Part shown: positions 10,201 through 19,499 of the stretch, one piece after another
Layout of the letters: the number at the start of each line of letters is the position of its first letter
Position numbering within the stretch: position 1 is the stretch's first letter
From: Gnetum montanum
Lineage: Eukaryota > Streptophyta > Gnetopsida > Gnetales > Gnetaceae
Assembly: GCA_015680685.1 (NCBI GenBank)
Contig: MNCI01025327.1
Coordinates: 211,079 to 233,439 of the forward strand
Direction of reading: 5' to 3'
Length of the DNA stretch: 22,361 nucleotides
The notes under the pieces: generated by a model
Told to the model about the DNA's origin: nothing
What the model saw: only the letters and a program-made list of their open reading frames with translations
The model's database searches: none
Made by a program: the position numbers and the translations under genes

Positions 10201-11015
10201 CCAACCCGTCTGATTTAGGGGGCCTAAGTTGGGCATTCCAAAGGTTGGAGAGAAGAAGTTGGCCAGTGGGGGAAGAAAAATAGTTGTTGTGTAGTCTAAA
10301 AAGATGAAATTTTTGTCGGTCAGGGCTACCATGAATCTTGATAGATATGGAGATAGGAAGGTGGTCGGATAAGGTGGCATGATGATGAACTGTAGTGGCA
10401 GAGAAAGCTTGCCAAAAGGAGAGGGTGGAGAAATAGAACCTATCAAACCTGTTGTAGATGCGAACTTGCCCTAGACGGAGATTTCTCCAAGTAAATCTAT
10501 GGGGGGGAACGCACGTGGAGTTGTTTGCCCCGTCTGAGAGGTAAAATATTTTCTTAAATGCAGACCAGGCCTGATACTCGAGATTGGGCAATTGAAGAAA
10601 TGCCCCTCCGAGCTTATCTTGAGGGAATTCTACCATATTAAAATCTCCTCCGAATATCCAAGGCATTGGGGGGAAAGAAGTTGCAAGTTCATGCCAAAGG
10701 AGAGCCCATTCTATGGAGTCATTTGGCGCATATATCGAGCAAATGCCAAAAGGGCCATGCTGGGATGAGAAGGTGGCCCAGGAAACTCTATGCCCAGAAT
10801 TAGAACCGCTTTGAAGGATTTTAGTTTTTCAGTAGGGTGAGAGGAGAATGGCCGCTCCTCCTTTCCTACTTGCATGGGATGTCGCTAGGAGTGAGGAGTG
10901 AGGAAGAAACCAATAGGCGGAATAGGATAAAAGGTCGGCTGAAATCTTAATTTCTTGAAGGAGAATGAAATCAAAAGTCAAATTAAGACTAGATATAAAG
11001 TTGCCTGCTCGCTTC
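7231..11015 (-). pseudogene. LINE ORF2: endonuclease-reverse transcriptase, inactivated
   Basis: ORF2 nicks the target DNA and reverse-transcribes the element RNA onto it. The APE-like endonuclease region shows FILLQEIK (catalytic Glu at 10954-10952), GGDFNMV (Asp at 10645), a RIYNRFDR segment and LSDHLPI (Asp-His at 10366-10361). The reverse transcriptase has GVIRLLPKSGD just above 9445, VKLDYVKAYD, RQGCPLAPYLF and the catalytic FADD at 8949-8938. The C-terminal zf-RVT finger has CPLCGGLDD and HVFWQCPF near 7650-7570. Breaks: TGA at 10831-10829; one frameshift between about 10260 and 10200; then, in one frame, stops at 9525-9523, 8214-8212, 8073-8071, 7890-7888, 7812-7810 and 7704-7702. The frame ends at 7233-7231. 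Total length, about 1260 codons, is normal for plant L1 ORF2. The start is lost at the misjoin at 11016. Confidence 0.93.
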
Positions 11016-11326
11016 NTACCCAAAAAGTGGACTATTTTTACCTTCCAAACTCATGTAGCTATTGTCACAGGGCCGAGCATCATATCTCGGCGTGTCCTAT
11101 CCTAGCCAGGAAAAAACAACCTGTAGCCTCTTAGAAGACTCGTTCCCTAGTCACACCACCAGTAGGCCCATCCTCAGTATCCNNNNNNNNNNNNNNNNNN
11201 NNNNNNNNNNNNNNNNNNNNNNNNNNNNNNNNNNNNNNNNNNNNNNNNNNNNNNGAGATATGATGCTCGGCCCTGTGACAATAGCTACATGAGTTTGGAA
11301 GGTAAAAATAGTCCACTTTTTGGGTA
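11016..11326. other. probable assembly artefact: N gap with inverted 72-bp arms
   Basis: Bases 11017-11088 and 11255-11326 are perfect reverse complements. Between them lie 94 bp of unique sequence (11089-11182) and a run of 72 Ns (11183-11254). A single N at 11016 marks the left join. The plus-strand segment 11017-11182 carries LINE ORF1 sequence that continues the minus-strand ORF1 ending at 11255, so it appears to be inserted in the wrong orientation. Confidence 0.85.
11089..11182 (+). pseudogene. LINE ORF1 fragment after the zinc knuckle (misoriented)
   Basis: Read on the plus strand from the 11017-11088 arm, the frame goes through CSYCHRAEHHISAC, which fits C-x2-C-x4-H-x4-C exactly. The last Cys codon is at 11093-11095, in the unique part. 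It then continues as a Lys/Arg- and Pro-rich tail (PILARKKQPVAS, then TAG, then KTRSL). This is the expected C-terminal side of plant LINE ORF1 and belongs with the minus-strand ORF1 to its right. Confidence 0.7.
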
Positions 11327-11740
11327 AAGATTTTTCCACCAGCACCGAGGTTTAATGAGGTCTTCCGAAGGGCTATATCCCGTTCAATACAATAACGACG
11401 AATTTGAGTTCCATTGATCGTTGTACAATGATCGGAAATAATAGGGCCGAGGGTGCTAACAATGTTCCTCTCAACAGAGGAGAAAATGAGTGGAAGATTG
11501 GGTAGTTCTACATAACAAGGAATTATATTAAAAGCTGGGTCATTGACATTAAAGTCAAAACTCCAGGTGCGTGCGATTAGGGTTGCATTTCTAGTTGGAA
11601 AATTTTTTTGAGAGAGAGCCTTTTCGACCTACAGATAATTCTACCAGAATGAAATAACGAGCATAGTAACGAGCATGAGAAACCTGAATGCTATGGGGCT
11701 GAAGGAGGCTATGGACTTGAGTGTTTAAACTTGGGGATCG
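11255..11740 (-). pseudogene. LINE ORF1, DUF4283-like and zinc-knuckle protein, broken
   Basis: ORF1 is the RNA-binding partner of ORF2 in the LINE ribonucleoprotein. From about 11620 to 11255 one minus-strand frame is open (SFDFNVNDPAF, CYVELPNLPLIF, YFYLPNSCSYCHRAEHHIS). It shows the hydrophobic layout seen before the CCHC knuckle in plant LINE ORF1: an aromatic-Leu-Pro stretch just ahead of C-x2-C. Upstream, from about 11720, another frame gives SIQVSHARYYARYFILVELS, which looks like the same protein after a one-base shift near 11625. The knuckle's last Cys is cut off at the gap edge and is found in 11089-11182. The true start is not clear. Confidence 0.65.
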
Positions 11741-12330
11741 TGGTAAAAACCTCACAATTTGAAAAAACAGAAAACGAGATGTGAAATCTTTAGAAATTGC
11801 TTGCCCACGCCTAGGGCGCGTGCATTCCTAACACCGTTCTGCAACCTAGACTACAGGAAATGGCCAAGAAAAACTCAGGAGGCGGAGTAGGAGGGCTCTG
11901 CAGCGCAGTGGTGCCCAACGGAAGAAAAAGCGCCCAACGGTTATTTTCTGTTCAGCGATCCAATACCTTGGGCGAGCGATGGCCGCAGCAGGAGGCAATG
12001 CGCAGGAGGGCTCAGCAGCGCAGTGGCGCCCAACGGAAGAAAGGAGCATCAACGGTCGTAAAAACTCCTGCGGTTAAAACACGGTGTATCCACAGGAGAG
12101 AGCCCGCCAAATTTCAAAACAGTCAAAAAGCAACCCTACGGCCAAGACAGTCTGCTCTAAATCCGGTATTTCTCCTAGAAATTCACATAAACGCTGAAAC
12201 GTTTGATCTGCCGAGGAGCACAACGGTATATGATCAGATGCATTGGATGGGTTCACCTATTTTTCTACGTGAGTTAACCTATTTGATCGTATTCGTGAAA
12301 ACCAGTATTTGACTCCAACATCGCTGGAGT
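11741..12330 (-). other. LINE 5' leader, GC-rich, with direct repeat
   Basis: GC-rich and CpG-containing sequence upstream of ORF1. A direct repeat of about 40 bp occurs at 11887-11930 and 12001-12043 (core GCAGCGCAGTGG and CCCAACGGAAGAAA). Plant LINEs carry internal promoters in such leaders; a promoter role here is inferred. The open frame at 11860-12312 on the opposite strand has no known motif and is not called. Confidence 0.45.
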
Positions 12331-12370
12331 ACCGTCCTCTAATGCCCAAAGCATGTAATACCAATATCTG

Positions 12371-12560
12371 AAATTTTTGGTAGAAGAAGATATGTAAGAT
12401 TTTAATACGAGGCAAGGCGACCATATCAATATATATGTACAAATCGCGACAAAATTTCATTGGAAATTATGAAATACGTACCCACTGCGAATTTAATACG
12501 CTTCTGTACGCGCTCCCGAATCTGACGCAAACAGTTCATCAAAATTTATAGGGAATCGTG
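12371..12560 (+). repeat. repeat unit U, 3' part only
   Basis: It matches 6961-7161 and 13710-13935. It contains AAATTTTTGG, AGATATGTAAGATTTTAAT, the CAAAATTTCATTG stretch, GAAATACGTACCCACTGCG and CGCTTCTGTACGCGCTC, with a deletion of about 65 bp in the middle compared with copy 1. It runs directly into the start of the next unit at about 12565. Confidence 0.85.
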
Positions 12561-12564
12561 AATC

Positions 12565-13955
12565 TCCACAGAGGTAAAATCTATGCATTAAAAGAATCTG
12601 ATTTGTGGAAGCGAGGAATCGAGGATTCGTAATTCTGAACGTGTCTAGGTACGTGTGCCTCAAGAAAAAGTGGGTACGGGTTCTAACCTCGGGACGTGAT
12701 AGGGAAAATTTAAATATATTAGTTTTCTTAAAAAATTAAATCCCATATATCATAAAAATACATTGTAAAACATAGAACAAGTACAATGTAAATCCAAAAT
12801 ATTGTTAATACTTAAAAATTGCATAGAAGATTGCAATATCATCATTAAATTGAAGCAAGAAAATTTGCAAAGAATCAATTTTCGTACTCAGGAGCCATAA
12901 TCTGGCCAAACATATAATTTCTGCAACAACCAAAATGACAGCAATAAAATAAAATTCTTTTGTTACTCAATCCAATATTTCCAAAAATGAAATTAAGCCT
13001 CAAGCCTCAACCAAATTTATAACAAATCAGGTCTGCTAATACTTTTGTTCAACCACTACCTGTGAGTAGCGCTCTAGGGAATACCTGTAAGTAGGGCCAC
13101 GTTGAAGATGACCGTATTATAAGAGTACACAACTTAATTAAACTATGCACAGCCCAGTAACTCGTCTCACCTATAATGATCGAAAACCTTTCAGACGCTG
13201 GAAAATCGGCACTAGTCATGATGAAGGGGAAAGTAAAAACAGAGCACCATGAGCTTGCATATGGCCATTGTCCATGTGATGTGCTGGTGGGCTTCGTTGC
13301 TTTATAAGCAAACAGATTTTTAAAAAAGTTGAACAAACATCCATCCGTCATCATGTTCATGACTCATGACCCTTTTGTTTTCTCTTTTTTATTTTGTCTT
13401 TTTTAAGCAGAGATATGAGAAAAAGAGCAAAAACCAGCAATGAACAATAAACACGCGAGAATGTGTGACTCATGGCGGAACCTTTGACGCTCCCAAAGCC
13501 AGGCAAATCCATGCAAATGCAATGTTTTCCTCGCACGCCCCGTCCAAAACTTTCCGTATGACCCATACTTGCCCCTTCGGCCATCGGTCACCATAGTAGC
13601 CCTTTCGTGATTTCCGTGTGATTGTTTATTTATTCGTACTCCCTTGTTTTCTGTGGTCCGCTGCCGATGCCATGAATCTTGATTGCTTGCTTGCCACTTA
13701 ACAATGAAATGAAATTTTTGATATGATTCAGGAGAAGATATGTAAGATTTTAATGCAAAATGCCGACATTGCAAGAACTAAAAAGGCAATAACAATACCA
13801 CGCAAGGTATTTTCAAATCCAGACAAAATTTCATTGGAAATTATGAAATACGTACCCACTGCGAATTTAATACGCTTCTGTATGCGCTCTTGACTCCGAC
13901 GCGAACAGTTGGTCAAAATTTATAGGAATCGCGAATCTCCCGGTGCATAGGGTAA
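12565..13955 (+). repeat. repeat unit U, copy 2, with 547-bp extra segment
   Basis: It matches copy 1 base for base over long stretches. The alignment is broken at ATTATAAG (13125), where about 547 bp not present in copy 1 are found, and resumes at AATCTTGATTGC (about 13673). The downstream end (AAAATTTATAGGAATCGCGAATCTCC, followed by GGTAAAATCTATA at about 13950) looks like the start of a third unit, so the units seem to be in tandem. Confidence 0.88.
13126..13672. other. extra segment inside repeat copy 2
   Basis: This segment is absent at the matching point of copy 1. No target-site duplication or terminal repeat is visible at its edges, so it may be ancestral sequence lost from copy 1 rather than an insertion. 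Its two short minus-strand open frames have no motif I recognise. Confidence 0.5.
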
Positions 13956-15628
13956 AATCTATAAATAGTGTCCATCTCCTACATTAAATACATAATTTGG
14001 TTAGTAGTGTAGTTGAACTTTTGCAATTTGATTTCATAAAAGTTAGAATAGTTGGCAAATATTGACAATGTGAACTTGAGTTAATTGATAAAGTCTTATT
14101 TGGAACTTGTACCTTGACAAAGTTTAATTCACCTTCATTGGAGTACTTTGACTTATATTAATATTTTCTTTCTTGCAATTGATTTTCATAACCACTTATG
14201 TTTTTGTACCTAGATTAATATTTTATTTTTAAAATGCACATTAATACAAATGAGTATGGCCAATTTCAAGCATAAACATGTTATCATTTACTAATCCTAG
14301 TAGTGTCATTACTTAGTATGCCCAATTGTGTACACTTGGTAACCCAACAATAATAACATGAGTTAAGGATGTGTACAATGAGTTAGGAAGCGATGCTTAT
14401 TATATAGGTTAGATTAGACTTTACTTTCATGTATATAAATTAATTAAATTAAGTTTTAATATTTTAATAATAGTTATATAGTCACACAACATTAAATATC
14501 ATATGCCTCAATTATGCTTAACCATATAAATTAAGCGTCATGACAAGTATAATTGAGAAGACAATGACATGCAATCATGTTAAACCATTTAGATACTTTG
14601 CTAGTCTAGTCTAGGGATTATCATTAGGGCATTCATAAATGGTTCTAATTTCTATGGTTAGGCATAAGGACTATATCACTGCTCATTAAGGAAAAACTGT
14701 ACCTATTTCATGTAACATTACTTACTCTTTAACAAATTGTTAAAAGCATTAATGTTACTCCAAAATGGTTTGTAGGTCTTCAAATATAAGAAACCAATAG
14801 AACAATCATGTAAGAATATGTTAAATAATTTTCTATATGAAATTTGGATTAGATATAACCACTTAAATCATTATATATCTAGTGGACAATGCTAAATTAT
14901 CAAAAAATTTTGTAAAATGAATTTGAAAATTGATTTTGAATGACCCATAAAAGATGTCTTAATGTATATAATTAAAACATTGAATTCCAATTTTAGAATG
15001 GGAAAATTTAGCTTATACGAAGACTTTATCATCATGCATAATAACGATATTGACTAATGGGTATTATTTGTAGTTTTAAAAGTATATTAAAGGGTATTTT
15101 GATACATCATATTATTTTTAATATGACAATATAGCCATCTAATCAACCCAATTTCAGAAAGCCTTTTCCTATGTTTAATTATAAAATAAAGATTTTCATA
15201 AGTATATAGAAATTTTTTAAAAGTAAGATCTTTAGAAAAATACACTTGAATTTTCTTTTAAAGGAATATTTATTTTTTTACTTTGAAAAATGGCTATTAA
15301 GATTTAAGTTATTAAAAATTATTTTGATTAAATTTTATAATAAAAATAAAAATATTTAGAACCTTTTAATAATTACTTACTCAAATACCAATTACAATTA
15401 GATACTTTTTATTTTTAGGAAAGATGATTTGAGAAGCCCGCTGAAATACACTTTTTTTAAATGGTCAAATTTTAAATTTAAAAAATGAACATGAGAATTT
15501 AAATTATTAAGAAATATATAGTTAAGTTTTATAATAGAAGTAAAATCTCAAACCTTTTTCTTTAGATAAAGATATTTTAATTTTTTCATTAGAGTCTTAT
15601 CATATATCAAGATAGAAATGGTACATTG
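13956..15628. other. AT-rich spacer
   Basis: Strongly AT-rich. I see no coding frame, RNA gene or long repeat. Confidence 0.5.
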
Positions 15629-15715
15629 ATTTTTTTAAATGACAGGTTTAATTAGCACCTGTACCAGGTAAATGAAATTTTTTTAAATGACATGTTTAAT
15701 AAAGCTGTACCAGGT
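15629..15715. repeat. imperfect tandem duplication, about 40 bp unit
   Basis: Bases 15629-15669 and 15677-15715 share ATTTTTTTAAATGACA, GTTTAAT and CTGTACCAGGT, with a few differences. Confidence 0.75.
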
Positions 15716-16187
15716 TAGAAAAAAAAGACTGGTATGTTAACCAGATAAAAGAAAGCAAATGTTTATAAATCAATCAAAACGGAGGCCCCTGGTCTGGGCC
15801 TATCCCGGCGTCCCACTAGTAAATGTGGGAATAGGCGGAATGAAACGAGTCTATTTGGGATCCGCATTTTGGTCCAACAAAACCAATGAAATTACTGGGC
15901 TAGCCACACCCTATAACACCCTCAACCGAATGACGTGGGGTTGATGGACTAAAATCGTGAACGCGCCACGCGAATCATTAAATTAAGTTTCCAATCTCTT
16001 TGGCATCCCAAGGCACAAGTCAATTGTATGTTTAGTTATTAAAACATGTTATTTAAAATGTCATTTTCATGCCAAAACTGCCTGTATGATTAATACCTAT
16101 GTACTTAATTTGAAATTAATGTCCAAATATCCTACGGATCTTGAATTTAGACTCCGTAAATTATAATNCTGTGAGATGAAAAAAATT
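15716..16187. other. spacer, locally GC-richer, with single N at 16168
   Basis: Bases 15780-15975 have more GC than the surroundings, but the open frame there (15759-15944) has no recognisable motif. The last exon of the adjacent tetraspanin was looked for here on the minus strand and not found. Confidence 0.4.
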
Positions 16188-16269
16188 AGAAAATGCAACG
16201 AGTAACATGAATGAAAATAACTGCTCTAAGAAAATGCAACGAGTAACATGAATGAAAATAACTGCTCTA
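16188..16269. repeat. perfect 41-bp tandem duplication
   Basis: Bases 16188-16228 and 16229-16269 are identical, 20 bp from a single N at 16168. It may be a real slippage event or an assembly effect at that join. Confidence 0.9.
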
Positions 16270-16498
16270 TGCTAATATTGACGATTTTTTATGTGATTTA
16301 TAAAAAGGACTGCGGATTTGCGGATCCGATTTATCAATCTATGAGTAACAATAATGAGAGATTATCGTTGAATGACCTCATTATGGTCGCGTTTGTTATG
16401 GCAGCTTTTGTAAAGGGCGAACCATGTGAGGGAGGAAATCAGAATGTGTACCAGGAATCCTGGTCCAGGATGACACTAAAATTAAGAATTGTGATTAC

Positions 16499-17264
16499 CT
16501 TCCATTTGGAAGTAATCCACTGTGCACTCCCTTACAGTAGTCGCATCTGTAACATAGTCCTGTCTTATTGTTACTGCATATTTTGCAGTCCCTGTTCCCA
16601 TCGTCGTTGCTTGGACTCCAGAAAGTTGCATTTTTGTACTTAAAATTGCACTCCTGCGGTGGTTTGCAACACCCTGACTGTAACAGGTAATAACCAAATC
16701 ATGTTGGTATGGTAAGAGGTTATTTAGTTTTGCAGAAACTGTGAAAATTTCGAAAAAAAGAACCGAGAGCGATTTTCATTCATGGATAAATTAAAATAGC
16801 AAAAATTTTACAATATATACCTGAATAGATGAGAGACGTAGCGCATAGAACTGGGTCTCCGAATAGGTATGTGTCTGGAGTTTGCGGCACACCTGAAGGC
16901 GGACGAAGGATGTCTGTATAATTCCAGTAATTGTGGATGCGGTACTCACTGAAACCAAGCCCTGCAACGGCATTCCCAGCTCCCTTGTTGGTGATCAGCA
17001 CAACAAACACAGAAAACCCTATGTACAGTACCACCAGCATCAGCATTACGATCAGAGAAAGAAGTATCAGTCTCTTTAAGTTAAAACATGCCCCACAAAA
17101 ACCTATCATGGACACAGCCAACAGCATCCCGCTCATGGCATAAACCAGGATCTGGTGGTGTTGGCAGCTTTGAACAACAGAAAGCCCACAATCAGAATCA
17201 GCAGATCTGCCGCCACTATTGCTAGATTCACAAATCCGACGACAGCTTTACACATCCGCGACAT
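16499..17264 (-). pseudogene. plant tetraspanin, two exons seen, frame broken twice, last exon missing
   Basis: Tetraspanins are four-pass membrane proteins that organise membrane microdomains. Exon 1 (17264-16821) starts at ATG 17264 (MSRMCKAVVGF). It holds TM1, TM2 ending GFCGACFN, TM3, then the family hallmark TNKGAG followed by EYR, and then VCRKLQ and LSSIQ. Exon 2 (16677-16499) encodes the large extracellular loop: SGCCKPP, Cys-rich spacing, LCYRCDYCKG. Junctions fit splicing: TTCAG/GTATAT (intron from 16820), ...TTACAG/TCAGGG, and GGAAG/GTAATC (intron from 16498). TM1 and the exon 1 end are in the same frame, but the middle part is shifted: one indel lies at about 17136-17190, a second (apparently with a short deletion) at about 16900-16940. 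As written, translation from the ATG ends after 43 codons at TGA 17135-17133. The TM4 exon is not found down to 15960. Sequencing or assembly error could explain part of this. Confidence 0.85.
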
Positions 17265-17739
17265 GTTTTTCCACTTTTTGCTTTGATTTGCTTATTGTGG
17301 CTTCGCATGGCTTGTATAGAGCACTGGAACTCCTCCTTGTTGCGTAGTCATGGCCTGTGTAGTGTCTTTCATTTACCTGGGAAAGCCGACCGTTCCTGTC
17401 ATGATTGTTACCAATTTATGAATTACGGCCTCACAGCGGTTGATTATATATGTCCCGAATTTGTGAGTCGCGAATCTTTTATTTGGGTGTCGTGATGGTT
17501 AATAATTGTCACTATCTTTTTAATTGAAAATAATTATCACGGAGTTTGGAATCGCACCCTCCTTTATCGGATATGTTGTTGGGTTGATATCCAATGATAA
17601 AAGTTAATAGTATCATCTTGGTAAGTAAATAAATAAGTTGATCACAAAAGGTCTCATTTTAATTAAAAGGAGTGATGTCATTATACATTATAGAGAAGAA
17701 GTGGTATATGTGATGTCATTTTCATGTGTTAACGATGAT
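17265..17739. other. upstream region of the tetraspanin remnant and spacer
   Basis: It probably contains the old 5' leader and promoter of the minus-strand tetraspanin. No TATA box or other element can be firmly assigned. The plus-strand open frame 17283-17495 has no motif and is not called. Confidence 0.35.
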
Positions 17740-18680
17740 CTTAAAGGAGGAGTCTGATATTTCTCTAGCAAATCTCTTTGGAATTACATGTAGTGTCACG
17801 AGCTTTAGTAGGTGATTCTTTGCAATTCTAGGACTTGATCATTTATATGAATCTATCACTTAGAAAATTTTTTGAAGATATATTTTTATTCATATTCTGA
17901 GTTATTGTTCCTTAAGTTTTTTTAACTCATTTAAGTTTGGTTTGGAAAGATTGAGGATTAGAAATTGTATATGCACGTTATCTATCAATCTCATTTTTAT
18001 TGGTAGAAGTTGTTGACTCAACAATGATTTCTAAGGCCCTTGAATTTTGAAGTTATTGAATATTTTATTAAGTTTTAGAAAAGTTGAAAGGGATATTATC
18101 TCTTGAATTGGGTCAATCAAGCATTTTGAAACCCTAGCTATAGCTAGTGGTTTTTGTAGAATTCGATATATAATTGAGGTAGATTTTGATTCACTTAAGC
18201 GAGAAATTCTTCTATGTGTTGGTAGAATTGTTTATTTATAGAAGGTTGTTTATTACAATCTTCTAAAGTCATGCCACTATTGTCATCAAGAGGGTTATAT
18301 GTTTGATTTATGTCATTTTATGCTACAAAAAAGGCTATGCATGTGCATTAGTACTAGGCTACTACAAACACTACTAAGATTTCTCTTACAAATGTTGTAG
18401 ATCCTACTAAGATTTTTTATAAATATGATGTAGATCATGCAATGATTTCTTCTACTAATGTTTCAATAGTTAGCCCACCCTTTTCTTTTACTGCTGTTCA
18501 ATAAAATGTACATCTAAGGAATGTTTTAATGAAATCAATTTGAAAAGATTCTTTAATGATTAAGGAGAAACAAATATTTATTCCTAAGGTCTCACAGAAA
18601 CCTGTTGTTAATTCAAATGATTTCCAAATGATTCTTCATAATAATAATAATAAAAACATTGAAGAAGTTTGTTTATTGGC
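17740..18680 (+). pseudogene. LINE ORF1 remnant with altered zinc knuckle
   Basis: From about 18115 to 18320 one plus-strand frame reads FETLAIAS, GFCRIRYIIEVDFDSLKREI, LLCVGRIVY, a TAG, then KVVYYNLLKSCHYC and HQEGYMFDLC. This is the plant ORF1 layout (IAS...VEVD...VxYxxLxxxCxxC) with the knuckle C-x2-C-x4-[H]-x4-C, in which the His is replaced by Tyr. Sequence from 17740 to 18115 is probably the decayed DUF4283 part but is hard to read. A low-complexity Ser/Thr/Asn-rich tail (NVSIVSPPFSF, IKEKQIFIPKVSQKPVV) continues to about 18680, as expected for ORF1. It differs in orientation from the LINE at 7163-12330 and is much more decayed. Confidence 0.6.
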
Positions 18681-19499
18681 AATTACATGCCAAATCTTCA
18701 AAATAAACTACATGTTTAAAATATTTTAACTACTAATAATTCATTTGTAGCTATTGGTCAAGATATGGAGATANAAAAATGTTGATTCATGATGTTCTAG
18801 GTAATACTTGAATAAAATAAAATATTAAAATAGCCTATGGAAAATAGTAGTGACACTTTTTATTATGAAATTACAAATTACAATTATTAAATAGCATTGA
18901 TGATGTAACCTGTATCATTATTAACAACAAGTTTTGTAGAAAGGCCTTCATATACTATGTGTAGGAGATTTGCGATTCTGGAGGAAATTTTGCAAATGAT
19001 TCATAACAGATTCATGTGCCCTTATTTAAACACATCAAATCTATAGTGGGTACATCTTCATATATTTTGAGTATTTAATAAATACATTTTTTTCTTTTGG
19101 CTGAATAAGATTATTAATGGTTGTATAAAAATAAAAGTTTTATTTTATTTGGTTAGTGATCGTTAATAATTTTTATGAATTGGAGACAATATGTTATACA
19201 CTTAAAACTTAGTTAAGAAAAACATTAAATTTAATTATCCATGTAGCATATCAAGAATAAAGGTTGGATCCCCAAAAAAACATACACTCATAGCTTACAT
19301 ATCTCAAGGAAAGACAAATTCTTTAAAGTAATTCTTGAGGGTTCATGAGACCATGGTTGGTATTTTCACGAGATGCAATAGTTGAGAAAATGAATATCTT
19401 TTGGGAGGAAGCACAATAAAATCCTAAGCATATTTGCAAAATAGTCAAGTAGAAGATTTTAACACAAATGTAGTCTAATGTGGAAGGCAAGAGAGAATT
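18681..19499. other. AT-rich, decayed sequence with a single N at 18774
   Basis: It lies between the ORF1-like and the LINE-tail-like remnants. No reverse transcriptase motif is recognisable. It could be the wreck of an ORF2 with a large deletion, or unrelated DNA. Confidence 0.35.

Larger units (their letters stand above)
7163..12330 (-). mobile_element. L1-type LINE retrotransposon, degenerate, minus orientation
   Basis: Read from high to low coordinates it shows a GC-rich 5' leader, an ORF1 with DUF4283-like and CCHC zinc-knuckle features, a damaged junction with an N gap, and a long ORF2 with endonuclease, reverse transcriptase and C-terminal zinc finger. This is the usual order of plant L1 elements. 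The 3' end lies at or beyond the N at 7162; no poly(A) tail or target-site duplication is seen. The 5' limit is uncertain and is set where recognisable repeat-unit sequence resumes (12371). The element is flanked on both sides by parts of repeat unit U. Confidence 0.85.

Noticed and set aside
7163-11015. active LINE
   Set aside because: ORF2 has seven internal stops and one frameshift, and the ORF1/ORF2 junction is missing.
11017-11326. biological hairpin or foldback element
   Set aside because: The arms end at Ns and carry LINE ORF1 coding sequence whose continuation is on the wrong strand; a misassembly explains it better.
11860-12312. 150-codon plus-strand open frame
   Set aside because: It runs antisense to the LINE leader across the 40-bp direct repeat and has no recognisable motif.
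13403-13774. 123-codon minus-strand open frame in repeat copy 2
   Set aside because: It crosses the border between the extra segment and the repeat body, and its last part is the repeat sequence also seen in copy 1; there is no coding signal.
16248-16643. 131-codon plus-strand open frame as a gene
   Set aside because: It lies largely opposite the tetraspanin exon 2 and has no motif; the minus-strand reading has the diagnostic GCCKPP and Cys pattern.
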